Positions 1 through 12,900 of a stretch of 43,573 bases of DNA are shown here, piece after piece. Position 1 is the first letter of the stretch, and each line of letters begins with the position of its first letter. The stretch spans positions 1 through 43,573 of the forward strand of contig JAKSLN010000008.1 in assembly GCA_024401165.1 (NCBI GenBank). Direction: 5' to 3'. This stretch comes from Bacteroidaceae bacterium. GTDB taxonomy: Bacteria; Bacteroidota; Bacteroidia; Bacteroidales; Bacteroidaceae. The notes beneath the pieces were generated by a model that was not told where the DNA came from, ran no database searches, and was given only the letters and a program-made list of their open reading frames with translations. Made by a program: the position numbers and the translations under genes.

Positions 1-2571
1 GGCAAGGGTGTAGCTACTGTATTTGAAGGCGAAGGGGATGCTAAGCACGATATCTATGCCGACCACGGAAAGGTTGAAGGTGAGACTAAGATTATCTATT
101 ATAATGATGGTACATTCAATGGTAACGTCTATGGTGGAGGCGCGTTAGGTTCTGTAATCCCCAAAACTACACCTGCCGATGGCTATACTACTGAAATTTA
201 TCTGGAAAAGGGTATTATCAACGGTCAGATATTTGGTGGCGGCTATGGTGAAAAGACCAATGTTGACAAGGCAAAGGTCGTAGGAAATACTTTCATTACC
301 ACTCGAGAGCGAGGTGCTGTGGCTGGAGAACTCAGTGGCGATATGAACCACATCTACGGAGGTGGCGATATGGCCATGGTGGACGGAAATACCAAGCTCG
401 ACTTTACTCGTGGCGAGTTCAATGGAGAAATCTTCGGCGGTGGTCATGGCGTAGAGTCTGAAGGGGATAACGAATATCTTGAATGGGGTAAAGTGACAGG
501 CTCCACAAATGTAGTCATTGATGGTGGAAGACTTGGACAGAACGATGATGATCCTGATCATAAGATCCGTATCTATGGCGGTGGCGCCCTCGGTCTTGTG
601 GGAACAGGTGTCGATGGCACATGTATAAATATTGAGGTGAGGAGCGGTACGCACTATGGCGAAGTCTTTGGTGGCTCGCTGGGTGAGGAGGGTCACATTA
701 ACAAGGCGAAAGTTGTAGGTAACAGTTTCATCCAGACGGTTGCTAATGCCAATAATGATAAATTAGATGGCGACATTACCTTCTATGGTGGTTGTAATCG
801 TGCTCAAGTAACCGGCAACTCCCAAGTAGTCATAAACCACGGTACATTTACCGGAGCTGTCTTTGGCGGTGGTAAGGGTGTGTCTGGCTTTGACGAGGAA
901 CATGCAGAAGACAATGTCTATGGTAAGATCTTTGGCAATGCCTCTGTACTTATTAAGGGAGGTGACAGCCGCGCGGATGTCTATGGTGGATGTGCGCTGG
1001 GTATTGTCGGAGGCAACACGACTGTTGATCTGGTTGGCGGTGCTGTACAGAATGTTTATGGTGGTGGTCTTGGAGAAATAGATGATCCAGACACTAACAC
1101 AATAGACGAAACTACAGCTGCTCTCGTAATGGGCGATGCAACCGTAACGCTGAATGGCAGCACGGTTGATGGCGCCACCAACGACTGTAAGGTATATGGT
1201 AGCATCTTCGGCTGTAACAACGTAAATGGTACGCCTAAGGGCAAGACAAAGGTACACATACTGAAAACTGTGGCTCGTACAGGTCAGGCATCTTCTGAAT
1301 ATCATGTTAAGGCTGTATATGGTGGTGGTAATAATGCTGCATACATTCCAACAGACTTGGAGAATGGTTCGACAGAAGTGCTTATAGAGAATTGTTATAA
1401 CTCAATAGAGTATGTCTATGGTGGTGGAAATGCAGCTCCGGTACCTGCCACAGACATAACCATTTATGGTGCTGATGCCATTGACTATGTCTTTGGAGGT
1501 GGTAATGGTAAGGGCACAAGCAAAGACCCTGCAGAGCCTGGTTATAATCCTGGCGCAGATGTAGGTTACAATGGATATTATTCCAAGACAGGCGATAGCA
1601 CTCCTATATACGGCAAGGGTACAGCGGACACAAAGATATATGGTGGTACTGTTCACAATGTCTATGGCGGTAGTAACACCCTTGGCTATATCCGTACAAA
1701 GGCTTATGTTACGGTTGAAGAAAATATTAGTCCAAACATACCTAATGCGACTCAGTGTGATTTGGACGTTACTAATATCTTTGCTGCGGGTAATGAGGCC
1801 GATATGTTCTGCGATGGTGTGATCAACATTGGCTGTGTAGAAAAGGATATGGATCAGATATTCGGTGGATCGAACAACGCTAATATCAAGGGTAACATCA
1901 CGATGAACCTCACAAACGGTAAGTTCAAACAAGTGTTTGGTGGTAACAACAAGGGTGGTAACATCGAAGGAACCATCACCGTGAACATTGATGAGACAGG
2001 ATGTAAGCCTGTTGAGATTGATGAACTTTATTGTTGTGGCAATCAGGCTGCTTATTCCGTATATGGATACAATTCGGATGGAACGCCAAAGGAAAGTGGC
2101 GAACGTGTGGCCGCAAAGGATCCAACCATCAACATCATTTCGTTTACCCGCATCGGAAGTATCTTCGGAGGAGGACTCGGAGCAAAGGCTGCGGTTTATG
2201 GCAACACTAACATCAATATCAATCCAATCCCTGGTAAGTTTGCGGCTGCCATGCCGACGAATGAGAAGTATGGGGTAACCAACAATAATGATGGCAATTC
2301 GCAAAGCGAGCAGGCACTGCCAGATAGCAAATGGTATACAACCACAAACTGTGGCATCATCGGCAACGTCTATGGTGGTGGCAGCGAGGCTATGGTATAT
2401 GGTAATACGAATATCACAATAGGTTCGGAAGCTCACAACTCACACGTTACGGGTGGTGCTGAGCTCATGGCAAAGACCTATGACGTTGGCGTGAATATCA
2501 CTGGTAACATATATGGTGGTGGTAAGAAAGCCAAGGTGACGGGTGATACGAACGTGAAGGTTGGAAAGTAA
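1..2571 (+). CDS. Giant glycine-rich [YF]GGG-repeat protein, 5' end outside window
   Basis: The frame is open from base 1 to the TAA at 2569-2571, so 856 residues are visible and the true start lies to the left. The visible part is almost entirely one degenerate repeat: a turn [YF]GGG, then A-x-V, then a G-N/D-T/S-x-V-x-I strand, then GG and the next [YF]GGG. About 20 copies are visible; some are weakened to YGGC, FGGS or FGCN. This pattern suggests a solenoid or beta-helix surface protein, which is inference from periodicity. It stops directly after a repeat (ends in TNVKVGK) with no sorting domain, unlike its neighbour. The next gene starts 10 bp later, in another frame and with its own signal peptide. 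I do not recognise a named family; function is probably extracellular (adhesin or matrix-like) but unproven. Confidence 0.85.
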   Translation, partial: GKGVATVFEGEGDAKHDIYADHGKVEGETKIIYYNDGTFNGNVYGGGALGSVIPKTTPADGYTTEIYLEKGIINGQIFGGGYGEKTNVDKAKVVGNTFITTRERGAVAGELSGDMNHIYGGGDMAMVDGNTKLDFTRGEFNGEIFGGGHGVESEGDNEYLEWGKVTGSTNVVIDGGRLGQNDDDPDHKIRIYGGGALGLVGTGVDGTCINIEVRSGTHYGEVFGGSLGEEGHINKAKVVGNSFIQTVANANNDKLDGDITFYGGCNRAQVTGNSQVVINHGTFTGAVFGGGKGVSGFDEEHAEDNVYGKIFGNASVLIKGGDSRADVYGGCALGIVGGNTTVDLVGGAVQNVYGGGLGEIDDPDTNTIDETTAALVMGDATVTLNGSTVDGATNDCKVYGSIFGCNNVNGTPKGKTKVHILKTVARTGQASSEYHVKAVYGGGNNAAYIPTDLENGSTEVLIENCYNSIEYVYGGGNAAPVPATDITIYGADAIDYVFGGGNGKGTSKDPAEPGYNPGADVGYNGYYSKTGDSTPIYGKGTADTKIYGGTVHNVYGGSNTLGYIRTKAYVTVEENISPNIPNATQCDLDVTNIFAAGNEADMFCDGVINIGCVEKDMDQIFGGSNNANIKGNITMNLTNGKFKQVFGGNNKGGNIEGTITVNIDETGCKPVEIDELYCCGNQAAYSVYGYNSDGTPKESGERVAAKDPTINIISFTRIGSIFGGGLGAKAAVYGNTNININPIPGKFAAAMPTNEKYGVTNNNDGNSQSEQALPDSKWYTTTNCGIIGNVYGGGSEAMVYGNTNITIGSEAHNSHVTGGAELMAKTYDVGVNITGNIYGGGKKAKVTGDTNVKVGK

Positions 2572-5500
2572 AGAAAAGACTATGAAGAATTTGCACAAGA
2601 TATTTCTACTGTTGTTGCTGCTCTTAGGGGGAGTGACAGGTACGACATACGCTCAAACTATCCGACTCGGAGGAGAGATCTTCGGAGGAGGAGAAGGTGA
2701 GCTGAAGGCCGATGGCACAGTGAATGCCTCTGCTGACGTAGGTGGCAACACAAATGTGACCATCTCGGCTGGTAAGTTCGTTGTTGAGCAATACGATGCG
2801 GATGATACTGCAGGCCCAAAGCCGTATTATACAGGACAACTGAAGAACGACCACAATGTTTTTGGCGGCGGCAATTTGGCGTGCGTGGTGACTGGCAATA
2901 CTAACGTGAATATGAATGCCTGCCTCCTTCCGGTAGAGTTCTTTGCTGTTACCCCGGGAAATGACCCACCAACTACGGCTACTAGTATGTATCGCCGTTG
3001 GGGTGAATATGTTGGTCGCATGGAAGGCATGGCTGCCGCTGGCGCACCAGTAGAGAAGGCTGTGCAAGGTTCCGTCTTTGGCGCTGGCTACGGTGTGCAT
3101 ACCAGCGTGTTGGGTACGACGAACGTCAACATCACAATGGGTAGCGAGGAGTTGATTAGCAGTACTGATGATATCTTGAAACGATACGGTTTTGCCAAAC
3201 GAGGTGGCGACCCGACGGGAACTACGCTTGCCTCCAAGTTCGTCATCACGGCTTTTGGCGGTGGTTATGACGGAACGGCCAATAATACGAACGTGCAGAT
3301 TTCTGGTTCGCCATTCCTGCAGAACGTCTTTGGAGGCGGTCTTGGATCGAAGGCTGGTGCGAATGCCAATGGCGGTTGTGCCAGCACCGTGGGAACTGTG
3401 ACTGGTAGTGCTAATGTGACTATCAATGGTGCTACTGTCTATGGCAGTGTGTATGGTGGTGGTGCAGGTATCTTCGGCGAGCAAGTGGTAGATATTCCTG
3501 GTCGTGGTACCGCCAAGATGCCATACTACAAGGCTGCCATGGTGATGAAGGATGCAGAGGTGGAAATCAATGGTGGTACACTCGTCTTCGGCAATGTGTA
3601 TGGTGGTGGTGACATTGCCAACACTGGTTGGTTTGAGGAAGGCTACCGTCCTTCGGTTGAGCATCAGGCATACGAGAACGAGAGCAAGGCGAAGCTTGAC
3701 CTCACCACTCACCTGCAGATGAAGGGTGGCAATGTGATGGGTAATATCTTTGCCGGTGGCAATGGCCGTAAGATGACAGAACTGGAGAAGGCAAACTTCA
3801 TCGGTGCCGTCATTGGTAATACCAGCGTGGTGCTTGGCAAACAGAATGGCAGTACATGGGATGCCGGTACCCGCGTATGGGGTTCGGTCTATGGTGGTGG
3901 TCAGAATGGTAGCGTATATAGCTGCGCTGTGATGGCTGCCAACAATGGCGGTGCGGCACGTACACTTGATGCTGGTTTGCTGGATGGATGCACGAACGTA
4001 GAGTTCAAGCATACGGACATCGGACAGGATATCTTTGGCGGTGGACTTGGCGCTGTGGAAATGGTGGATCATGACCATGATCCTGCAACTCCAGATCAGG
4101 AAGTCATCACCTCTGCCAATATCTCTGGCGGCACGTTTGTGTTCTTCAATCGTGGCAATCTTATCACAAATGTATATTGGGATCCGGTAGATTGTGTATT
4201 CAAGGAGCAGAACTGTGGTGAGCGTTTCCGTGATACAGAGAGCGACATTGCCCATAACCTCTATGGCGGTGGCAATGTGGCTTGTACCATCGGAACTAAG
4301 GTTGACGGACAGCTTGTCGCTAAGACTGGCAACACTACCATCTATATGCTTGGCGCACCAGTGGTAGATGCTGCATTCATGGGATCGCAGTATTATAAGG
4401 ATGCTCTGGCTATCTACGGCAAGCCACACTTCTCAGCCTTCGGTGCTGGTTATGGTAAGAATGCCGTGGTGCTTGGCAATGCTTATAGCGATATCGCGCT
4501 GACGGCCGCAGGATTCCATAGCGTCGTAGGAGGTGGCATGAATGGTCCTGTAGAGGGCGAGTGTATCACACACATCGCATGCGATGCGGAGAAGACGCGT
4601 ATCCACAATGTCTATGGTGGTGGATACTATGCGCCTGTGGGTGGCACACATCTTTATATTACTGAGGGACACATTCTGGAGAACGTCTTCGGTGGTGGCG
4701 TGATGGGTAATGTTGCTCCTACGAATGGTGACATGACGAAGTCTGTTGCCTCTACTATCATCGGATTGAAGAATGATGGTTCAAACTTGAGCAGTTACAT
4801 TGTCCATGGTACAGACGGTACTTCAACCGTTCGCGAATATGCTTACGCTAATCACCAGAACAAGATCATCATCGAAGGCAACGTCTATGGTGGTAACGAC
4901 GTGTCGGGTACAGTGAATGGTATTGCCGAACTCGCCATCTATGGTGGTGAGATGAAGCACGACGTCTATGGCGCTGGCAATGGTGACCACGACGGATACT
5001 ATGAGCCAGGCTATGGAGTGTATGACCGTGGCGACTGGGGAACGGACAACTACTACTATGTGGATCATAGCGCGGATGTCAGTACGGATGGTTCAAGCGT
5101 ACAAGGACCTAAAGGTGATACCTACGTTGGGCGTCCTCAAACCGTGGGTGGCGTGAAGCTTACACTTGCCGGCAATAGCACTACTGACCGTGTAAAGGTG
5201 CTTGGCCAGGTGTTCGGTGGTGGCAACTCTTGTACAATCGGCAAATGGAACCAATCTCTTCTGACAACTAAATATGCAGGCAATCCTCACCTCGTTCGTG
5301 ATGATCCGGATTACTTCCTTGGTGGCGGTAAACTATCTGTCACTTTAGGTTCGCACATCCGCATTGGTCGTACGCATGGTGAATTGGATGCCGCTTCGGC
5401 TCAGGACAAAGCTGATTATCTGCAGAACGTCTTCATCAATGGTCAGAATACAGCAGAGAATGTGTCTGGTCTCTATATGGGATGCTCTGGCCGACATCTG

Positions 5501-8500
5501 GCTACACAGACAACGGACATTGAAGACCATAACTATCATCATTATTATGACCGCGTGACAGCAAGGTACTGGCCTGGTTTTATTGTGTATAAGAATGAAG
5601 ATGGTCATACTAACGAACCGGTAGGACGTGCCGCAGGTCTTGCCACCTTCCGCGCGTACCTTAATAATATATTGATTAAGACCGATGACGTGTCGCTCAA
5701 CATCGCCGACGATGCAGAGGACATCTGGCTTGCCAACTTCGTGGGTGGCGGTTTCCGCGGTTCGATGAAGGCGGCAACCGCTGCGGGTCAGTTCCACTAT
5801 AAACTGAAGCGTGGTGTAACCGTAGGTCATGACGTGATTGGCGGTGCTTATAACACAGACGTGGTGTATCATATCTTCAAGACGACTGATGGACATAACT
5901 ATCCAGTAGTAGATGGACACTATCAGTACTTGACTGAGGTTGGTGACTTGAAGAGTAAAGATGAAGTTGATGATATCAATGACGCTGACTACCATCACCT
6001 TGAGAAAGACCCTCTTACAGGCGATGTTACCGGTATCATCCGCTTCTACTATAATGGAGGTATGTTATCGGAACTCCCCTACGAGACTGATCCAGCATCG
6101 AACACTCGTATCAATCGCATCTTTAATAATTATGTAGCGAAAGGTGGTTCCGATTCTAACAAGGACTTTGCTGGAGAAGACCAAAGCAGCGATATCGCCT
6201 TTAACAAGTACAGAACCGATGCTCTCGTCTATCTTGAACTTGAGAACAAACTCGAGACGGAGTATGTAGATGGTCATGTGCATGGTGGCAACGTCTTTGG
6301 CGGTTGCTTCTCTTCTGGTCGTGTAGAGGGTGATATTTGGACCGACTACCGTTGCTATCAGGAAGGTCAGCAGGCACAGAGTGAGGATTTCAACCTCTCG
6401 GTAACAAACTTCAATAAGGCAAAGAACTTCAACGATAACTTCGCTATGATGCTTTTCGGAGCTGGCTATGGTAGCAACACAACCATCCAGGGTTCTGCAT
6501 ACGTGCGTGTGCTGCATCAGGACCACGTAACACCAGGACGTGCATACGGTTATCCTCGTCTTTACAACATCTTCGGCGGTAGCTATGAGGGTAGGGTAGA
6601 GAAGAACACTAATGTCTATTTCAACCCGGGACTCTATGGCTATGTGGCTGGCGCTATCTATGGTGGTGGTTGTAACGGTTATGTCGGTGGCAAGACCTAT
6701 GTCGAATTGGCTGGTGGCTATGTGGATGAGTGCTATGGTGGTGCTCGTAATGCAAACATCGGTGGCGGTACGTCTGTATGGGCATACGATGGTACAAGCC
6801 GTTGGTGGGGAGAGGATTTCAATAAATCCGACGGTAATCCTGTAGATGAATCAACTGCCGAGAAGGCACCTCTCTTCATCGGTAAGATATACGGTGGTAC
6901 GGATATCTCGGGAAAGATATGCTACAGTGAGGATGGTAGTACTTATACCAAGGAGAATGGTTATCAGCCATTCTTCACCGCCTCTGAGTGGCCAAAGGAT
7001 CTCTACGTGAATGGCGTTGATAATAGTGAGGGCATGATCTATCTTGATTCGTATCTTCAGATTGGTGGTGTGGATCAGAGTAACCGTGGCTTCCCTATCA
7101 TCGGCGAGATATTTGCTGCAGGTAATGGTGAGAAGACGGCTGAGTTCTTCGGCGATGCCTACGATGACTCAAAGCTCCCTCACCAGAACACCGCCTTCAT
7201 GGAGGTGACCGATGGTAATGTGGTCTATGCGTTTGGTGGCGGCAACCGTGCTACGGTGACGAGTCAGAACTATATTCATGTGCGCTCGTATCTGGATGGA
7301 ACGCACACTATCTCTGGACTTGGTGGTCGTATGTACGAGGTCATGAAGAGCCGTGTGCTCAATGTGGCTGTTGACTGCTATGATGAGATTGGTGGTAACC
7401 TGAGTTTGAAAAATGCCAGCATCCAACGTCTCTTTGGTGGCAACAACATCGCCACGATGGACATCCAGCCTAAGTGGATGCTCAAATCAGGACGCATCAA
7501 CAACGTCTATTCGGGTGGTAACATGGGTGATATGACCTACTATAACCCTGATGGTGTGGCTGCAAGAACGGAGAAAAATGGTAACTGGACCTCTGGTATT
7601 GAAACTAATGCTGACGGCACCAATGCCAACTACAATCCCAAGGGACTTTCTATCACCATTGACCAGCCTCAGATTCATATCGTTTCGCTCTTCGGCGGTT
7701 GCCGTATGTCGAATGTCAATCCAACTCCTAAAACTGGTCAGGCGGAGTGGCCAACTGGAACAGAAGGAGAAGACTGCTATGGCGCCACGGTCAACATCAA
7801 GGATGGCTACATAGAGAATGTATATGGAGGTAATGACGTGAGCGGAAGTGTGGCTCACGGAACAAACGTGAACATCTCTGGTGCCGTATCTGGTAATGTG
7901 TATGGCTCAGGCAACGGCTTCTACCTCTATAAATATGATGAGAGAGAGACGCAGGTAACGGAGCATATCAGCGATGAGTATGGCATCTACTATACTGTGC
8001 CAAACCGAGGAGATGACACCAGTACTGGCGACACCCATAAGATTCTTACCATCAATGCTGTGCGCCCATCTGTAGAGAAGGCATTCCTTAACATCGCAGG
8101 TATTTCACCAAGGGATGCACAGGGAACAGTAGGAGACCCTGGTTATAAACCAGCCATTGCAAAGAAGGTGGCATACGTGAAGGGTAACGTATATTGCGGT
8201 GGAAATGCCTCAACGATTATCGGCTCTGGCGAGAATACCTTCACCAAGTTCAAGATCGGTTCATACGTTACGCTGAACGGTGTGTTCATGGGATCGGATG
8301 GTTTGGCATATACACAGAATGACCATATATCGCAGTTCGCAAAGATTAATGGCATTACGGATATGGGTGCAGCGACTTCATTCACTGATCCGGCTTGTGA
8401 TGATGCCAAACACAACCCGATCCTGCTCAATGCCTATATGATGGCGGTGGATATGAAGTCGCAGCCAAAGGACTTCAACCTCAACCTGCCACTCGTTGAG

Positions 8501-9980
8501 GCTCACATCGGTACTTACTGCGGTGGTGGTAACCGTGGTTCGATGCTGGTGGATAAGACGGTGACGCTGCCATTCCATCATGATATTGTCATCTATGATA
8601 AGATCGTAGGTGCGTGTCTGGATGCTACGGTATCGTACAACCAGAACGGTCAGATCATCAAGTCGTATGGCGGCTATACTCGTGCTCTTGATATTGCCCA
8701 CAATGGTACGAATGGCAACACAAAGATGAACCTCACCATCGCCTCGCAGTTTGCTCCGCTGATGATGGACGTTCCTGCTGACAAGGTTTCGACCACGGTC
8801 AACTCCCATGGTGAGACATTCGCTGAGGCAGAGGCTCATGACTTCCTCTATCCTCGAATGAATGGCAATACGTATGCGGAGTCTTCGGCTTACGTCACTG
8901 GTTGTAACATCTATGGCGGCTGCTATCAGTCTGGTGAGGTAGAGGGCGACATCATACTCAACGTGCACACTAATATGCTTCGTTATGTCAATAGTGATAA
9001 GCTTAAGGCAGCAATAGACAACAATCAGGCTTGCTTCAACGTGTATGGCGCTGGCTATGGTCAGGACTCTCACGTTTGGGGTAATGTCAAGATCAACGTG
9101 GAGCGAAATCTCGACACCAGTATCATGGGTACTGTAGGCGGAAGTACGCTGAGTACAGCCCTTGGCGAAAGACTTGGAGGATCTGGAGTTTGGAACATTC
9201 AGCATAGCACAACCGTAGCAGGGAATATGCTTGCTCTTACCAATGCCAACACCTATCCTTCGTTCAACAACATCTTCGGTGGTGGACGTAGCGGTCAGCT
9301 CATCGGTAACTCAGAGATACAGCTGAAGAACGGTCTCGTATTCTCCGATGTGGCAGGTGGTTGCTATGCTTCGGATATGTATGGTTCAACACAGATTGTT
9401 GTTGGTTATCCGGAGTATTATCAATGTAAAGCGAGTGGTGTTTATACTTTGACTCGTGGTGACAAGTGGAATATCGAAACCAAAGCACCACAGTATAAAG
9501 ATCGTGATGGACACCATGTAATTAAGACTTCGGTCAACTATCTGAAGGGAGACCTCGTTCCTGCCAATGTATGGGCTCAGATGAGCAGCGATGGACAAAG
9601 TAACTTCACCAAGATTGAGGCAACTCCTACTTCATGGGATGATGTCCACATCAAGGTAGGTGGCGGCATCTACGGTGGTGGTTACTCTCTGGCCAACAGT
9701 ACCTCTGGTTCTGCTGGCACCATCACTACACATAAGCTCAACTCAGGCAAGACCATTACAGATAATCGCAAACTCGACTTCGATGGACGCCATGGTATTG
9801 ATGTCGCGTCAACTAATGGCTATGGTGGCAACGCCAGCATTATGGTGGGAGATAATACCAATTTGATATCTTCTTTGACGGATGAGGCAAAAGACCATAT
9901 CCGTATCTCGACACTCAACCAGTCGGCAACGAATGTGTTGACGGGCGAGGGAGGTATTTATGGAGATGGTCACCTTACCT
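121..9980 (+). repeat. DNA-level [YF]GGG-coding repeat field
   Basis: Dozens of degenerate copies of a unit containing TATGGTGGTGG / TTTGGCGGTGG followed some 20-40 codons later by the next copy run through both giant genes. The copies are diverged enough that it is not a simple tandem array, but short exact matches are common, so slippage or recombination between copies, and assembly collapse, are possible. The same composition produces long meaningless open frames on the opposite strand. Confidence 0.75.
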
Positions 9981-12900
9981 TCTGCGAAGGTTTCCGTGCT
10001 GCAGACATTATCGGTTATGGTTATGCTGAGGGTACTCCAAAGAATCCGATTGCACTGAACACCTTCCAGCGACTGGATCTTCTTTCTGCAACTGACTGCT
10101 GTTTGAAGATGTACGGTTCGCAGGACTTTGCTACCGACCAGGTAGATGCCACCGTCTATAGTATGACGCGTGTCAGCGAGTTGCGCTTGAACTCGTCGAT
10201 TAGCAAAGATGCGAAGCTTGGTGAGTTGAGCAGTTCTGCAGACCAGTCTCAGCCAAATGCAAGCAGCGATGGCGCTCAATTTGATTCGAAACGACAGCGT
10301 AACTATCTTGCTTTCATGAACAATGTGTTATATCTTGGCTCAATCATCAGTGACGATGAGTTCACGGATAGTTTCCATGGAATAGATGGCACGAAGGGTA
10401 GCAATTCTTATATTGACGAGAAACGTAATTACATTTCTACATACAGCGCTGCTTCAGACAAAGATAACGAGGCTGTCAATCTCGCTTTCAAGAAGCGTAA
10501 TGTCGGTACAGCGCGTAATGCTGTTGGCATTGACAATGGTTATGCACTGCGTATCCAAAACCAGTACTACGACAGCGACAAGAAGGCACAGCGATACTAT
10601 GGTCCAGTGGTTGGTGTGGTAGAAGTCAAGCTGCTCTCGCTCCAACCAGGTGAGGGTGGTGGCTATGTGTATGCCGACAATATTCATGCTGATGAGAATA
10701 ACTTCCTTAATACCTCAGGTAACTTCGTCTTCCCGGGCGTTGTTAATACGGATACCAAAGTCGGAAATCAGTATATCGTCGATGATTGCTTCCTTGATCA
10801 CTTCGGTACGCAGTCTAATATTACGGCTAAAGATGGGGTTCTCGATGAAGCTCACTACTGGTATGTTGAGGGTAACCATTACTATTATAACACCACTCTT
10901 ACCGGTTATACATTCAATGCCCAACAGACGGTTTTCAATCTTGTTGATAATGATCCAAACATTCTGCTCTCTGGTTTGAAGAGTGGTAGTCCACTTAGGG
11001 TGCTGAGTGTGGAGTGGGATGAGACGAACCACTCTGCTGGTTATGGCTGCGTATTACACAATACCACACCAAACAAGATCGAAGACTATCAGTTCGACAT
11101 GATGGTAGATGGCGAGACGACTTGGAAAGATGCTATGACGCGTTATACATATAATTATCCGGAGCCTAGTCCGGAAAAGAAAGTAGCGGAGAAAGACAAC
11201 TTCAATCCTCAGTTCAACATTCGCTTGATAGACAAGGTCGATAATAGTGGTGACGACAACTACTATGGACATCTTGATGAACCTGAGAATGTCATAATCA
11301 AATTGAAGGGTATGAATGGTGGAACAGAATACTTCTATGACATTCGTCTGAAGATTGTCTATCTCGAAGGCCCTTCATATACAGGCGGTGTGAAGATCCT
11401 GAACTGTGCATTGCCTGGCGAGCGTATTGGCTTCACGTCAGAAGGTATCACAATCAAGACACACGAGACGATGCCAGTGACCGCTTACTCTTGGAAATTG
11501 CTTCCATTGAGCAGTAAAACCGACGGCAACTATATTTGGGATACAAATAATGGTACTACGCTCGAGAGGGGCGTCAACTACACCGTTAATCCTGATGGCT
11601 CAGTTGAGGGTTGGATTCCCGCATACTACAACGAGAACGAGTACAACATCTCGTATATCTTTACTGTAGCAGATCATGACTTCCCAGTACTTCCTAACCA
11701 GAATGTTGTAGAAAATCCTAAACAGGAGAACCGCATGGTTGTGGTGCACAACTATCACCGCATGAAGGATATCATATCTCGTGAGCTAGAATCTTCTGTC
11801 ATTGCGGGTGCGCGCGTATATATTGAAGATGTAGCGGATCTCACGGCATTCCAAAATTGGGTCAATAGCGAAAAGACCACGGAGGGTGTTGATTTCATCC
11901 TGCAGAATAATTTGACTTTGCCTGACGGATGGAACTTTAGCGAAAAGTTCAAAGGTACATTCCACGGTGATGGTTATGTGCTTACAGCTCCTTCTGGTGT
12001 AAGTACTATCTTTGGCGATAATCTTGATGGTAGGGTCTATAACCTCGGCCTCATTGGTGGTACAATCACTACAGTTGATGGCAATGCTGCCGATGAGCAT
12101 GGCGTGATTGCTACAGGCAACAGCGTCTTCAACTCTTACGAGTACAAGGCAGATGAACCATACTTCGCCTACGGCACCAATGCCTACGCACTCAGCCATC
12201 ACTTCACTCCAACGACTGATGGCTATGTGGAGAACTACTATGCTAATGGCGACTACCAGTACGCTGCTGTCGGCAAGACCACGGCATTGAGCTTCGATGG
12301 TACAAATCTGCGTACTGGTGCTCCGAACTATGGTAGTACGGATACTCACCACCTCATGTCTCACGATCATGACACCAAGCGATGGAACGAGACGAGCGAG
12401 GTGAACATCCCACTCTATAGTGCTACTGAGAATGCTACATACAATGGTGCTCATGATGCCTACGAGAACGATTACCTCTTCTTCGGACAGCACCTTGACA
12501 AGACCAATGCCGATGCATATCCTGTGCATATCAGCGGTGTTGCCAAAGGCGATGCCGTTGACGCTATGGGCATAAGCGCCAAGGGTGGTAACCGAGTGTA
12601 TAAGGCTACGGCTTACTATCAGGATGCCACTGAGGACAACTTCCTGTATAATAAGGATGCATGGGCATTGCACCCATTGCTCACGGCTATCGACTTCACA
12701 GAGATGGTGGTAGAGGGTGATGGTGCAACGACTATTCCTGCTACATTCAGCGTGGATAGCAACAAGGACTATGATGCTGATGGCACTCCGATTGCAGCAG
12801 GCACTTACACGAATGCCTCAAAGGGGCATGTCACTCAGAACCTGCTCGTCTATAACTCTGGCGAACCAGTCTTTGACAAGCATGATGCTGCCGGTATTGC

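Noticed and set aside
2561-2581. In-frame TTG start for the second giant gene
   Set aside because: It adds seven polar residues before a normal signal peptide; the ATG at 2582 fits better.
1402-4429. Long open frames on the minus strand opposite the giant repeat genes (344 and 601 codons)
   Set aside because: They arise because GGN- and ATC/AAC-rich repeats rarely give stops when read in reverse; the products have no recognisable domain, while the + strand proteins are clearly repetitive and one has a signal peptide.
121-9980. Repeat field as a CRISPR array or microsatellite
   Set aside because: Units are coding, diverged and irregularly spaced, without constant repeats and unique spacers.
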